From the NCBI GenBank assembly GCA_905183005.1, contig CAJJDO010000096.1, positions 43,677 to 107,676 of the forward strand: 64,000 bases of DNA. Direction: 5' to 3'. The position numbers were made by a program, and so were the translations under genes. Shown one piece after another: positions 1 through 12,124 of the stretch. Below the pieces are notes generated by a model. It saw only the letters and a program-made list of their open reading frames with translations. It had not been told where the DNA came from and did not search any database. Each line of letters begins with the position of its first letter. The stretch's first letter is position 1. The DNA is from Paramecium pentaurelia (lineage: Eukaryota; Ciliophora; Oligohymenophorea; Peniculida; Parameciidae).

Positions 1-3000
1 ATTTTCATTTATTAGAAATCACATTAAAGTATTTATTTCTTTGCTAAAATATTTTACTTGATTTTGAAATACTACATGCTTGGTTTCTATGATAAGGGAG
101 AGTAAGAATTAAGTTATTTTCAATTAAATAGTTCCATTTGATTATTATTAATTGGAGTATTTTAAAAATTCCAAATTTATCAAGAATCGGTCTATATATT
201 AATAAATCTACTATCATTGATATCCAATTATAATAAATGATCAAATTGTCTGAATTTATAATATATAATTAAGATGCATCTTTAAGTTATTGAATTTAAG
301 TATATTAAGATTTTAATTGCCTCACAATAGGCTATTTAAGAGTTTGGAATAAATAATAAATAGCGTACGACTCTCCAGGATATAATACTTTATCTTTTTA
401 TTGGAAAAAAGGAGTTTAGTTCCTACAAGAAGGCTTGGGATTAAGTCTTCTGTGGATGACATTTACAAAGCTGATTGTGCTAATTTTTTACAATATTTAT
501 TTAGCAGATTTATCCTTCTTCTGAATTTGTCTGAAAATCCATTAACATAATTCTAGTAAAAATTTTTCATACTTTATTCCTGTATTCCACACATTTGTTT
601 ATTCAATTTCCAATTATTCCTTAAATTATTCTAGATCTTATAAGAATTCTTATTACATTGTTAATTCCATTTATATATCCATTATTTGTATTAAGAATGA
701 ATATATAATTTTCAAGAAGTCATTGCAGATTTATAGAACTTAGTAGCAAAAAACTATAAGGCTCTTAAATAAACTGGCAGAATTTTTAGCAAATCCCTAA
801 AAGAATTTAATATTTTTGTATATATGAATGAAGTTATTGTTCATATTTTTAGTTTTCAATTATTTAATAATATGTATTTTGTTTATAAAATTAATTGAAC
901 AAATTTAATTTGACAACAAGTATTGAAATGCTCTCTATTATAAATAAACCGTCAAAATGCTATAATTACTTCATTTCTCTGTCAAGCATCAGCTACCAGC
1001 AAAACCTTAGTATTGATTATATAAAAATTTTTTTTTAGTTAAGTCAAAAAATTATTAGATACACCAATAATTATCTTTTTTTAGAATTTTTAAGTGGTTT
1101 AGCATATCCACATGCTCCACCTCTTAGATGAATCACAAATTAAATTTTGACCTTTAAGGTTCAGCAGTATCAAAATTAGAAGCAACACTATTATTCTCAC
1201 AACTATAACAAATTTCTAAGTTAGAATCAAATTTTGATTCTTTTGGAAATATTTATTTTTTAAATAATCGATAAAAAGAGTTTCATATTTAAGTTGTCAA
1301 AGCCAATATTATAATAATTTATAAGCATGCCTTTTTAAATAAGAACAATAGATATTAAAATGGACATGATCATATTTTAAATGGAAGCAAAAATTCGTTT
1401 ATATAAAATTTACACTTCTATTTATAAATTGCAATCTTAGATTCATTTCAATCATAAAGCTACTTAAATTTTTTAAACGAACTACAATAATATTTATTAA
1501 AGTTAGTTTAAAATTTGATTGGCTAATAATAGTATTGATAAAATAGTATATTAATTTAATAGCAAGAATTAAAAATTATACTAATAAATTTTTACCCTAA
1601 AAATAAATACATATAGCCTAAATTTAAAAAATGCTTTGAGGAATAAAAGTACTTAGGATTGATAAATCTTTTTTCGATGTATTTCCAAATCTTATATCTT
1701 ATTTATTCAAAATGTACCCTAAATATTGCAGGGAGTTTATTTTAATTTTCTCTTACATCATAAATCAAAAAAATCTTGAGTTTGACATAGAAATTTCAAA
1801 GAAAAAAAATCTAAAAAAAATAAACTTTTTCTAGAATTTTTTTTTAATCCAAAGCAAAAGATTTCTTCAAAATATTTCATGAATTTAAAAGCTTAAATTA
1901 GAATTATTGTTAAAATACATGTGGATTTCATAATTTAATTTTATTAATCACATTAAATTAATAGATATTACAAAATATTGAAAACATATATAAACGTGAT
2001 ATTTTATAATAAATAAATATAATTATTGAGATTTTGGCAAAATATTTTAGACCCATTAATTTTTATTCGATAATAGATATTAATTTTTTCAAACATTTAA
2101 AGAATTCGATATTAGATTTTTGTTATAATTTTTCTATAAGATTTTGAGAAAAGGTGTTATTGAGCAGTCAATAATGTTTGTTTAGCAAATGATTTATAAC
2201 CAAATATTTGAACTTAAGAAGAATCCTCATTTAATTCTATTTATTCAAAACTTTATTTTTTATAGTAATTTGTTTTATTAAGATCAATTGAATTATTAAA
2301 ACTTAAAAGTTATGAATCATATCAAGATTTTATAACTCTTAAATTTATAAAGAAGATGAAAAGCTAAACAAATATTTACTATCAGATGAAAAGCAAGTTT
2401 ATTCTTAATTTTCTATGTTCTATAACTCAGATTTGTAAATAGTTGTATAGCTTTAAGACTTGTACTTAATTACTAAGATTTATAGGAATTTTGTATTTAA
2501 TTAGTTATAGGTACAATAAAAAATTTAAGATTTTAATCAGTGAGTTATGTTAATTTAACATTTAATTCAATTATGATTTGTTGAGTTTTAAAAAAAAATA
2601 TTTAGAAATAATATTCATCGAGACTTCTATTTTTTGATGTTTCTTCTATATAGTAATAGTATATTATGATAAAATAGTAATTTCTAAATCATCATCCGGT
2701 AGCGCATAAATGAAAAATTATACATGTTAAAAATCATCAAAAAAATATATCATAGGTTCTTAAGACCCTTACAAAAAATTATTCCTTTTCTAATAGCAAC
2801 AACAATATTAGCAATAAGATAAATTTTTTCTCTAACTGACAAAGAGGATTATCTTTTATTTGAAAATTCCATACCATTAATTGTGAATTTTTTTGACTTA
2901 AATAAATTAAGAATGTAAATTTCTAGAAAATTATGCTGGATTTGTCTTAATTTTTTCCTAAAGTAATTCTTGAATTTTATGTAAATTTTTTTTTACATTC

Positions 3001-5493
3001 CATTCTCTTACTTTTATCATTATATAAAGCAAAAATAATATGTTTTAACAGAAGATTAATATATGTTTAAATTACGATCTTTAACTTTTAGTTAACTTTG
3101 ATAATCTGGATTTTAATTTACCATCAAGTAATCATATTATTATATTTCTCATTACTTATTTATTGTATGTCTTATTAACAAGCTAAATATTTTTTATATT
3201 TAGATATTATAAGTTATCTAAAATTTTAACCCAACCAATTAGTAGTAGTAGTGTCAAACATTTTTAATTTCATAAGCTTTGGATATTTCAATTTGAATTA
3301 AGTCATATGAAAAAGCAAATTATTAGTAATTCATGTGTATCAAATATAAAGTGTATTATCTTTTCAGTACCTTATAGATGTTAATAAGATGAATCAATTT
3401 TCTAAATTTTTTTCAAACTGAAAAATCTTTATTGAAAATAAAAAATAATATATCTGAAGAAAGTATTACAAAATTTGATTATGATACATAAGCCTTTTTT
3501 TTGAACCAATTATTATCCTTGACTCATAATCCTTATCTTTTAAAACAAAAATAAATTACCTTGAATGTATAATTTAGTTAACTTTTGAAATCTTTTCTAA
3601 AATTTATTATTTTTTAGTTTCTATTTATGAATTGTGAATTATTCTTAACTTTATTAAACTTAAGTAAATTAATTTTATTGAGAAAAGCAATATATATTTG
3701 GCTTTTCTTTTCATAATGTTTAAGTTTATTTCAAGTTTCATTTTTTGATATTATCAATTTTGCAAAAAAAGATAAACCTTCAATCTTTTGTTGAAAAACT
3801 TAGAGAACTCTTAGGAAAAGTGAATTCGTCTATTATATCTAATAATTTGTAAGCTTATGGATATTCAATCTTTATGTCCTTGCATTTAGGTATCAAGCTT
3901 TTTATCCATTTAAATCCCACATTATAATTGCCACTTCAGCTTTTATATCTTTAACACATCCACAAGTTAATAAAAACTTGCCTTAAGATACAGATAGTGC
4001 ACTAATGGAATATTAATGAGGTATTTATGCTTTAGATGATTCATTAACTTTTATATTCCAAAGCTTTATTAATTTTTTATAAATTTATAAAGCAAGGAGC
4101 TACCATCCTATGAAACTGAATTGACTTTATTTATTCAAAAGACTTTTTAACATACCAACATTCTTTTTTGCTTTAACATCCCAAAATATGATTTCTCATC
4201 TGTGCATATTTTAAACATTCTTATTAAGAAAAATACGTCATACAACTTATGTCCTTTTAAATTTTTAGAAATAGAATTTAGAATATGATGTTGAAAATAA
4301 CATAATTTGGCTTTTATTATTAACAAATACAAACTAATCCTTTTCAACTACTTTTTATCATCTAAAGAATCCTTCAATTAAAAAATTTTCTTTTTATTTT
4401 ATCAGAAAATAGTGATTTCCAAAATAGGTATTTACTTACAATCATTCACAAAGAAATTATTTTTTCATCAAAAAAAATTGAAACATAATTTAATTTTATC
4501 CTAACAATGTATAATCAACTTTAATTGCTTATTCTTCTTTAGTGAATAATGGATACCTTTACATATCATTTTTATTTTATAATTGAAAATAACATAATCA
4601 TATAATAAGAACTTAATGAGAAATCTTATTCATCCTTTGTATATTTAATGACACTATCAATAAAGTTGTTCTATAAATCAAAATTGTTCATAATATTTAA
4701 ACTTAACCATTATTGAGTCTTATTAGAATAGAATTATAGATATAGCATTTAGTCATGGCGGAATTTATTTTGAAGTAGCTACTTTTAAGAAAGCTACTGT
4801 TTGGGTATTTAAAAAATTTCAAAGAATAAATAAAATTTAATTTCATACATATTATAACCAATGTTGTTTTTCTTAAGATAAAAGAGTATTGAAAAATGAT
4901 AGAAAAAATTCTGATAATTAATTGAATTTGCTTTGGATTTAAAGGTTTGATCTCAAGTGTTCTTTAATTTTTTGTTATGTAATTAATTAAATCAATTTAT
5001 TTGATTATATATATAACTAGAACTATTGGTTCATTTATATGAATTGAGAGTAATATTCTAGGGGTATTAGTAAAATTAAAAATTCATTTTTCATCTCCAT
5101 CTTATAAATATACATTTTTAGAATTTGGATATATTGATACTTAAAGTATTTTCTTTTATATTTTATGTTTTTTTTCTGATAACGAAGTCATAATAATTTG
5201 GAATTTAATTTACAAATTGAAATTAGTTATTTATCCTCAATAAATTTACATTCAGAAATTTTTGAATGAATAAGATGTTGAAATAAAACATCCTAAATAG
5301 TTGATTAATCTTAAATTATCTTATAAAAACTTAAAATAAATGAACATAAAAAAGAGATGATTTGTTAAGTAAGTAGATAGGATTTTTATGGTAAAAATTA
5401 ATTTAATATAGAATTTAAAATAGAAATTAATATAAAAATATAATTTAGGATAAAAATTAAAGGTAATTTAAATATTGGTAATGGAAATGATAA
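1..5493. other. AT-rich stretch without a confident gene
   Basis: No recognisable gene was found in these 5.5 kb. With TGA as the only stop, frames of 60-160 codons arise by chance in such AT-rich DNA, so length alone means little. Three plus-strand stretches read slightly better than background: 274-459 (61 codons from an ATG, mixed E/K/G/W content), 2724-3101 (125 codons, hydrophobic patches) and about 3880-4130 (ends at TGA 4015 but stays in register beyond it). In the first, the other two frames look equally protein-like, so none is called as a gene. The base composition fits non-coding or long-decayed sequence. Confidence 0.5.
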
Positions 5494-8400
5494 TCATTTT
5501 AATTTTGAGTCTAACTGGCTTTCAAAAATACAGCTACCTTTTTGTTTAAATAGTGTCTATAAGTTGATACCTAATTTATTTACAAATTCACTTTTTAAAA
5601 CTAAAGCATCCTATGCTTAAAAAATAGATTATTAAGAAATTAATAAAATATTTAAATAGGTAGTGCCTAAAAAAATGTTTGAAATAATACCTGGAAGAGG
5701 ACTGTTTTCGATAAGTAGGGTCTTAGAATAATTTAAAATATCTTTATAATTTTTATCTTAGGATTGAATTTCTTATCCTGTCTTTCCTTCCCAAAAACGG
5801 ATAGAGTTATCACTATTACTCTATGCTAATGTAGTACCATTAGGAGAGAAGCATATTGATAGAACGAAACTACTATGTCCATCAAATTTGGTCTTTTATA
5901 ATCCTGTCTTAACATTCCATAAACGAATAGAGTTATCGCTACTACCAGATGCTAATGTAGTACCATCAGGAGAGAAGCATACTGAGTTGACAGAATTCTT
6001 ATGAACATCCAATTTGATCTTTTATTATCCTGTCTTAACATCCCATATACGAATAGAGTTATCGCTACTACCAGATGCTAATGTAGTACCGTCAGGAGAG
6101 AAGTATACTGAGATGACTGAATTCCTATGACCATCCAATTTGTTCTTTTATTATCCTGTCTTAACATCCCATAGACGGATAGATTTATCAGCTCTACCAG
6201 ATGCTAAAATAGTACCATCAGGAGAGAAGCACACTGAGTTGACTTAACTACTATGACCATCCAATTTAATCTTTTATAATCCTGTCTTAACATTCCATAA
6301 TCGGATAGACTTATCCCAACTACCAGATGCTAATGTAGTACCATCAGGGGAAAAGCATACCGAATAAACATAACTACTATGGCCATCTAATTTGGCCTTT
6401 TATTATCCGGTCTTAACATTCCAAAAACGGATTGAGTTATCCTCACTACCAGATGCTAATGTAGTGCCATCAGGAGAAAAGCATACTGAATAGACATAGC
6501 CACTATGACCATCTAGTTTGGCCTACTATTACCCTGTTTTAACATCCCATAAACGAATAGACTTATCAGTACTACCAGATGCTAATATATTTCCATTAGG
6601 AGAGAAGCATAATGACCATACTGTTGCACTATGACCATCAAGTTTGGTCACTTATAATCCTGTCTGAACATTCCATAAACGGATAGACTTATCAGGTCTA
6701 CTAGATGCTAATATAGTACCATCAGGAGAGAAGCATACTGAGTTGACTAAAATACTATGACCATCCAATTGGGTCTTTTATTATCCTATCCTCACATCCC
6801 ATAAACAGGTGGACTTATCTCCACTATCAAATGCTAATGTAGTATAATCAGAAGAGAAGCATACTGGTAAAACTTAATAAGTATAGCCATCAAATTAAGA
6901 CTTTTAATATCCTGTTGTAACATCCCATAATCTGATAGAGCTATCCATACTACCTGATGCTAATGTAGTACCATCAGGAGAGAAGCATACTGAATAAACT
7001 GAATATCTATGACCATCCAATTAGGACATTAATTATCCTGTCTTAACATCCCATAAACGGATTGAGTTATCCTCACTACCACATGCTAATGTAGTACTAT
7101 CAGGAGAGAAGCATACCGAATAAACATTACTATGGCCATAAAATTTGGCCTTTTCTTATCCAGTCTTAACATTCCATAATCTGATAGACTTATCATAACT
7201 GCCAGATGCTAATATAGTTCCATCAGGGGAAAAGAATACTGAGGTGACATAACTACTATGACCATACAATTAAAACTTTTATTATCCTGTCATAACATCC
7301 CATAATCGGATAGAATTATCCCAACTACCAGATGCTAATATAGTTCCATCAGGGGAAAAGAATACTGAGGTGACTTAACTACTATGACCATACAATTAAA
7401 ACTTTTATTATCCTGTCTTAACATCCCAAAAACGGATTGAGTTATCCAAACTACCAGATGCTAATGAACAACCATCAGGAGAAAAGCATACTGATAAAAC
7501 TGAATGAGTATGACCATCCAATTTGGCCTTTTATTATCCTGTCTTAACATCCCATAATCGAATAGACTTATCATTACTGCCAGATGCTAATATAGTACCA
7601 TCAGGAGAGAAACATGCTAACCAGACTGGTGCATTATGACCATCCAATTCGGTCTTTTAAAATCCTGTCTAAACATCCCATAAACGTATAGACCTATCAC
7701 AACTACCAGATGCTAATGCACTACCATCAGGAGAGAAGCAAACTGATAAAACTGACTGAGTATGACCATCCAATATGGTCTTTTAAAATCCTGTCTTAAC
7801 ATCCCATAATCGGATATATTTATCATAACTGCCAGATGCTAATGTAGTACCATCTGGAGAAAAACAAACTGACTAGACATACTAACTATCTACATTCAAC
7901 TAGACTTTTTTCTTCCTTGTCTTAACATCCCATAAACGGATAAACTTATCCCAACCACCAGATGCTAATGTAATTCCATCAGGGGAAAAGCATACTGATT
8001 TGACAGAATTCTTATGAGCATCCAATTTGGCCTTTTATTATCCTGTCATAACATCCCATAAACGGATAGAGTTATCCTCACTACCAGATGCTAATATAAT
8101 TCCATCAGGGGAGAAGCAAACTGACTAGACTGTTTTCCTATGACCATTCAATATTTTTTTTTATTATCCTGTCTTAACATCCCATAATTGGATAGACGTA
8201 TCCTTACTGCCAGATGCTAATTTAGTACCATCAGGAGAGAAGCATACTGATTAAACCCTATCACCATGACCTTTCAATATTTTCGTTTATTATCCTTTCT
8301 TAACGTCCCATAAACCAATTATTTCATAACTACCAGATGCTAATAAAGTGCCATCTGGAGAGAAACATACTGAATGAACTAAACTACTATGGCCATCAAA

Positions 8401-9168
8401 TTTAATCTTTTATTGTCCTTTCTTAACATCCCATAAACAGATAGAGTCATCCTCACTACCAGATGCTAATATATTTCCATCAGGAGAGAAGCATACTGAT
8501 TTCACACTGTCAGTATGGCCATCTAATTTATTTATTTCACCCTATTTTTTAACGTTGGTCCATCTACAATTAAGTAATAAAGCTCCATTTAAATTCATTC
8601 CATTTATGTCTACATTATCTAGTTATGACCCGCTTAAGTTGCACCTAAAAAAATTAGCTCCGAATAAAGAAGTATTCTTAATTCTGATGTTTTCAAAATT
8701 TTAATTTCTAATGTCCACTTTCATATTAACTAATAAATTTAGTGAGTTTGATCCACATTGTATTAAATTTTCATCATAGGCTGTGAGGTTAACTAAGAAT
8801 TTTACAAATCCGATGATCTCATTTTATTCTCTTATTCTTTTTATTAGATCCTGTCTCTGTGCAAAATATCGTTAATCAGAATAGTCTTATTTATTAAAAT
8901 CATGATCTTTAATTTTTACAATGACATTAAGAATTAGTTTGATGTTATTTCTCATAACATCCATCCTTTATTCTTTTTCTTCTTATGTTGAATCCTCTTT
9001 TTGTGAAATCTACTCTTCTAGATGTCTTAGATTTTCATAATCTGAAAGAAATCCCATCCAATCTCTAGTATTCTATTTTTCTTGCATCTAAATTATCAAA
9101 GAGTATATTCTTTTATCCACACCTTGCACTTAAGCAAAAATCTCAGAGAGATCTTCGGGATCATCCAT
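5494..9168 (-). CDS. Pentapeptide-like plus 22-repeat WD40 protein
   Basis: Uninterrupted frame of 1224 codons with TAA/TAG read as Gln; it ends at TGA (5494-5496). Residues 1 to about 150 are charged and probably helical. They are followed by a short stretch with pentapeptide-like leucine/phenylalanine spacing ([19 protein letters not shown]) and then 22 WD40 repeats of about 42 residues, most containing [13 protein letters not shown] and [10 protein letters not shown]. Every repeat tryptophan seen is TGG. Blades of this kind form propeller scaffolds; 22 blades would make three 7-blade propellers plus one. The C-terminal tail (about 75 residues) is non-repetitive. One blade near 6830-6900 is degenerate (LPVCFSSDY) but in frame. 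An in-frame upstream ATG at 9432 would add 88 hydrophobic residues; I prefer 9168. The partner is unknown. No intron is needed. Confidence 0.93.
5750..8560 (-). repeat. Tandem array of 22 WD40-coding units (about 126 bp each)
   Basis: Twenty-two direct repeats inside the gene above, nearly all 126 bp apart when marked by the LASGS codons (about 5822, 5947, 6073 and so on to 8461). Two units are 3 bp shorter, which keeps the frame. High nucleotide similarity between units suggests recent expansion or gene conversion. The outermost units and the one near 6830 have diverged most. Confidence 0.95.
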
Positions 9169-9428
9169 TTTTTATTTCTTAAAATAATTATTGAATATCT
9201 ATTACTCAAACTTTTGTTTTATACTACAAAATGAAAAGAATCTTATTTGTTTGAGGACCAGAATTTTTAAAGGTTTGGAGTTGCTTGTGATTGATAATTT
9301 TATGCCTGTTGAGAAATCAATAGGATTAATACAAACATTGAGGAAAAAGAATATATAATAAAGAGTAATATTGCAAAAAATAAAATAAAATAATATTAGA
9401 TGAAAAATTCTTGATGATGTAGTGTTAG

Positions 9429-9948
9429 TCATTTATTAATCTGTTACTTATGGTCTTGTAATTAATAACAATAAACTAATATATTTGAAAAAATCAGCTT
9501 CAGTCCTTAATAATTATTTAGAGCTACATTTTCTTTTATTTTTTTCAAAAAGAAATCCAACAAAAAGTCCAAGTATTACATTTAATAATTTTGTAACTGA
9601 TCCTTTATATAATGAGCAAATTGGTAGAATATGCTAAAAATTTTGGGTTAAGTTCAGGGCTTTGCTTTAGGTAGCTCATAATATTTCATTAACACAGTTA
9701 AAGCAAAAATATAAGACTTTAAACTAATACTTCTTTAAAATAGTCATAAATATCTATAAAATTAGTAGCAAAATCTTTTTGTAAAGAATTTCTAAGATAT
9801 TAAAATTCCTTCAAAGTAAAAGCTTAACTAACTTAAATATAATTTCTTATTATTTATCTTCTTTTTTATTACATATCATTATTTAAGTAATATATTCTTT
9901 CATAATAATATCCCCATCATCAAGTTGCTTACTTATATTTGATAACAT
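9429..9948 (-). pseudogene. Broken gene fragment of unknown family
   Basis: Three overlapping minus-strand reading segments together look like one protein of about 170 residues. The first starts at ATG 9948 (MLSNISKQLDDGDIIMKEY) and runs to an in-frame TGA. The second, in another frame, holds TLKEFQYLRNSLQKDFATNF. The third, shifted again, holds ALTVLMKYYELPKAKP, crosses another TGA and runs on to TGA 9429. Acidic residues and G-starting codons are enriched over the surrounding DNA, so former coding is likely. Two register changes and two TGAs without a convincing intron argue for decay. It lies just upstream of the WD40 gene and just downstream of 10041-10602, possibly parts of one older gene. 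No domain recognised. Confidence 0.45.
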
Positions 9949-10040
9949 TATAATAAAATAATTAATGTTTTTATTTAATAATATGTATTTTATATTCTTT
10001 ATTCTATAAAATAATAACTAAAAGAAATTGGGATGATTAA

Positions 10041-10602
10041 TCAGTGTCTGCAGAGCTCATTCATCATTTTGAAAGCAGATTCGTTGTTAGGTTTTAGATT
10101 TCTTCTCAAACCTAATATACAAAAAGAAAATGTGGAACTTAAATCAATTTCTGGATCATTCCCAAAAGAAGAGTAAGCTTGGGTATTAATATTATAGAAG
10201 AATATTAAATTATCAGAGTCATCTTTCTACAAATGAACAAAAAAAATTTTGAGTAATTAAAAAAAATGAATAATTATACAGATTTAAATTTTGAAATTAG
10301 GAATGAAGGCGAGATATTGAAATACAAAATGATAGAGATTCAATAATATTTTAAGTAAGATAGCACCCTTAATAAAATTCTAAATTATTTCGTGCGTAAT
10401 TAACAGCTAAGGTTAATAGTTTTATCTAAACTTTTCCTGTAGTTGTAATATCAAATCCAAAATTTTTAAAGCAAGTTTATGCTCGAAAAATCAATCGACA
10501 CGATAATATTTGAGGTTTATAATTTTCCTGCTCCTCCAATATTGCTTATTTTTATGGATGAAAATAAACTTTCTTAAAATTTTCTTAATTTTGATTTTTC
10601 AT
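10041..10602 (-). pseudogene. Unknown gene, frame broken at a T8 run
   Basis: From ATG 10602 a frame of about 110 codons reads well (YFHPQKQAILEEQENYKP, then FGFDITTTGKVQIKLLTLAV). A second segment in another frame (KDDSDNLIFFYNINTQAY, SSFGNDPEIDLSSTFSF) ends at TGA 10041. Removing one base from a run of eight Ts joins them into one protein of about 185 residues. No GT...AG intron of normal size gives the right phase, so this is a one-base indel (mutation or sequence error) or an unusual intron. Composition is clearly coding: varied residues, about 20% codons starting with G. Family not recognised. The fragment at 9429-9948 follows 92 bp downstream on the same strand. Confidence 0.5.
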
Positions 10603-10716
10603 TATTATTATGTTTTCACCTTATATCCTTTGTTGAATAATTTTAATATTAAATTGTATAATTAGTAAAATTAAATTTATTTGAATAAATTTAGACAAAT
10701 GGATTTGAAGTATTCG

Positions 10717-11208
10717 TCATTGCATTTTAATGACTAACTAAATCATTAATTTCAACAGAAATAAAGAAGATGTAATTTATAATAAATTTGCAGAAATGCT
10801 TATTAAATAATTTAGGTAAGAATGAAAAATATTTTAACAATACGAAATATTTTGCAATGAAATATTTATTTGAGTATTTGATTCAAAACTAAATAGTGAA
10901 GCAATAAATTTATAACACTTATAAAAAAATATTTTCTTAAAACTTTATATTCCTACAATTTATTTAGGATATTAAATGCTTTTAATTTAAAAGTTTTAAT
11001 TGATCTCAATTAATGATTCATCCAAAAATATCTACTTTTCTACTTTTAAATAGTTAATTGAGATAGAATTGAAACCTTGAATAATTAATTTATTATTTTG
11101 ATCTACTTTTAGATTAGAGATTTATAGAGATATCTTAAAATCATTAAATAAGCCTAAGCAATCTAAATTCAAAATTATTATATGTTAACTTTTTGATAAC
11201 AATAACAT
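10717..11208 (-). CDS. Possible hypothetical protein, 163 aa
   Basis: Open from ATG 11208 to TGA 10717 without internal TGA. The N-terminal third has a reasonable acidic/glycine content (LDCLGLFNDFKISLQISNLK, then VDQNNKLIIQGFN); the rest is rich in Ile, Leu, Asn and Lys, as expected of translated AT-rich noise. Frames of this length occur by chance here, so the call is weak. No domain, signal peptide or clear membrane segment. It lies upstream of, and on the same strand as, the broken gene at 10041-10602 and could be an older 5' part of it. Confidence 0.22.
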
Positions 11209-11845
11209 CAAGAGTTTATTATTATGAGATATGATTATAGCGTTTCGAATAAATTCATAACAACTTACATAAAAAAATTATTCAAATCTATATTGATTAT
11301 TTTTGAAAATTTTAATCATAATTATGTCTTTCTTTTTTTCCTCATTCCAATTTCAAAATAAAAAGGTCATGGCTATAGATTACTTATAATTGTATTATAT
11401 TAAAGTGTTTTAAATAGTAATTGCCAGACTGCTAGTTGAAAAAGCGGAAAAATTTAAAATGGGTTTGATATTTAGAAAGTATTTTCAATTACTTAAATGT
11501 TATCTATTAAACAAGGGATTTTTAACTAAAATAGTTTCTAGAAAATAATCACAAACTATGAAGAAAAAAAAAAGTTCATCTCTCTTAATTCTAATTTAAA
11601 ATTAAGAGCTAGGATAGTAAACATTAATTATTTTGAATTCAATAAGATTAGTGCAACTAAATATAATTGAGTTTTAGATTTCGTTATCTTATAGGAACAG
11701 TAACTGAAATTTAGTAAAATGTGCCTAAGATTATAAGTGGCAAAATATAAAATTTGTGGTTGTTGTAAATTACAATTTTCCATCTTAAAATTTCGAACAA
11801 GAATGTTATTCTAAAAATTAGAAATATAAAATTAAATTAAATTAA

Positions 11846-12070
11846 CGGATTGGGTGCTGAATAGGTATGAGTGTTTTAAAGGAAGTAGATCAAAACTTGT
11901 TTAAGCACTAGTCTACAACTGTACATGACAACAATGAGTGAAGGACAAGTCCCCAGTGGAATGGATAGCCTATGGGTCTCCTTCGTATATACTAGTAGTG
12001 TCTAAGAAGTAATGCTAGTAAAAATATATCTACTGTGTGACCAAGGATGCTTCCATTGAATCTCAAACAT
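11846..12070. ncRNA. GC-rich island, candidate structured RNA
   Basis: About 225 bp with sharply higher GC than both flanks, richer than most protein-coding stretches here. It can form a stem GAAGGA (11940-11945) with TCCTTC (11979-11984) enclosing CCC/GGG pairing, and shorter stems ACTAG/CTAGT and GTAGA/TCTAC. Such islands in AT-rich genomes are often non-coding RNA genes. I could not match it to SRP, RNase P/MRP, U1-U6, 5S, telomerase RNA or tRNA consensus. The alternative is protein: on the minus strand a frame from an ATG just after 12060 (MEASLVTQQIY) runs through the island and beyond without TGA. Strand undecided. Confidence 0.3.
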
Positions 12071-12124
12071 GAAATTTTCATTTATTATTATAATTGAATC
12101 ACTTAATGTACAATTATATATATT

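Noticed and set aside
365..700. A membrane protein gene near the window start
   Set aside because: All three plus-strand frames, and one on the minus strand, look equally protein-like there, so the signal cannot be told from translated AT-rich background.
5740..8560. A CRISPR array, suggested by regular direct repeats
   Set aside because: The 126-bp period is coding and translates to WD40 blades without gaps; there are no short repeats separated by unique spacers.
5494..9168. Bacterial or mitochondrial origin
   Set aside because: TAA and TAG occur as sense codons throughout intact genes, spliceosomal-size introns occur in neighbours, and TGA ends every intact gene. Mitochondrial or bacterial codes do not fit.
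9202..9432. A 76-residue minus-strand frame upstream of the large WD40 gene as a separate gene
   Set aside because: It is in register with the WD40 frame and merges with it under the ciliate code. It is either 5' leader or an unlikely hydrophobic N-terminal extension.
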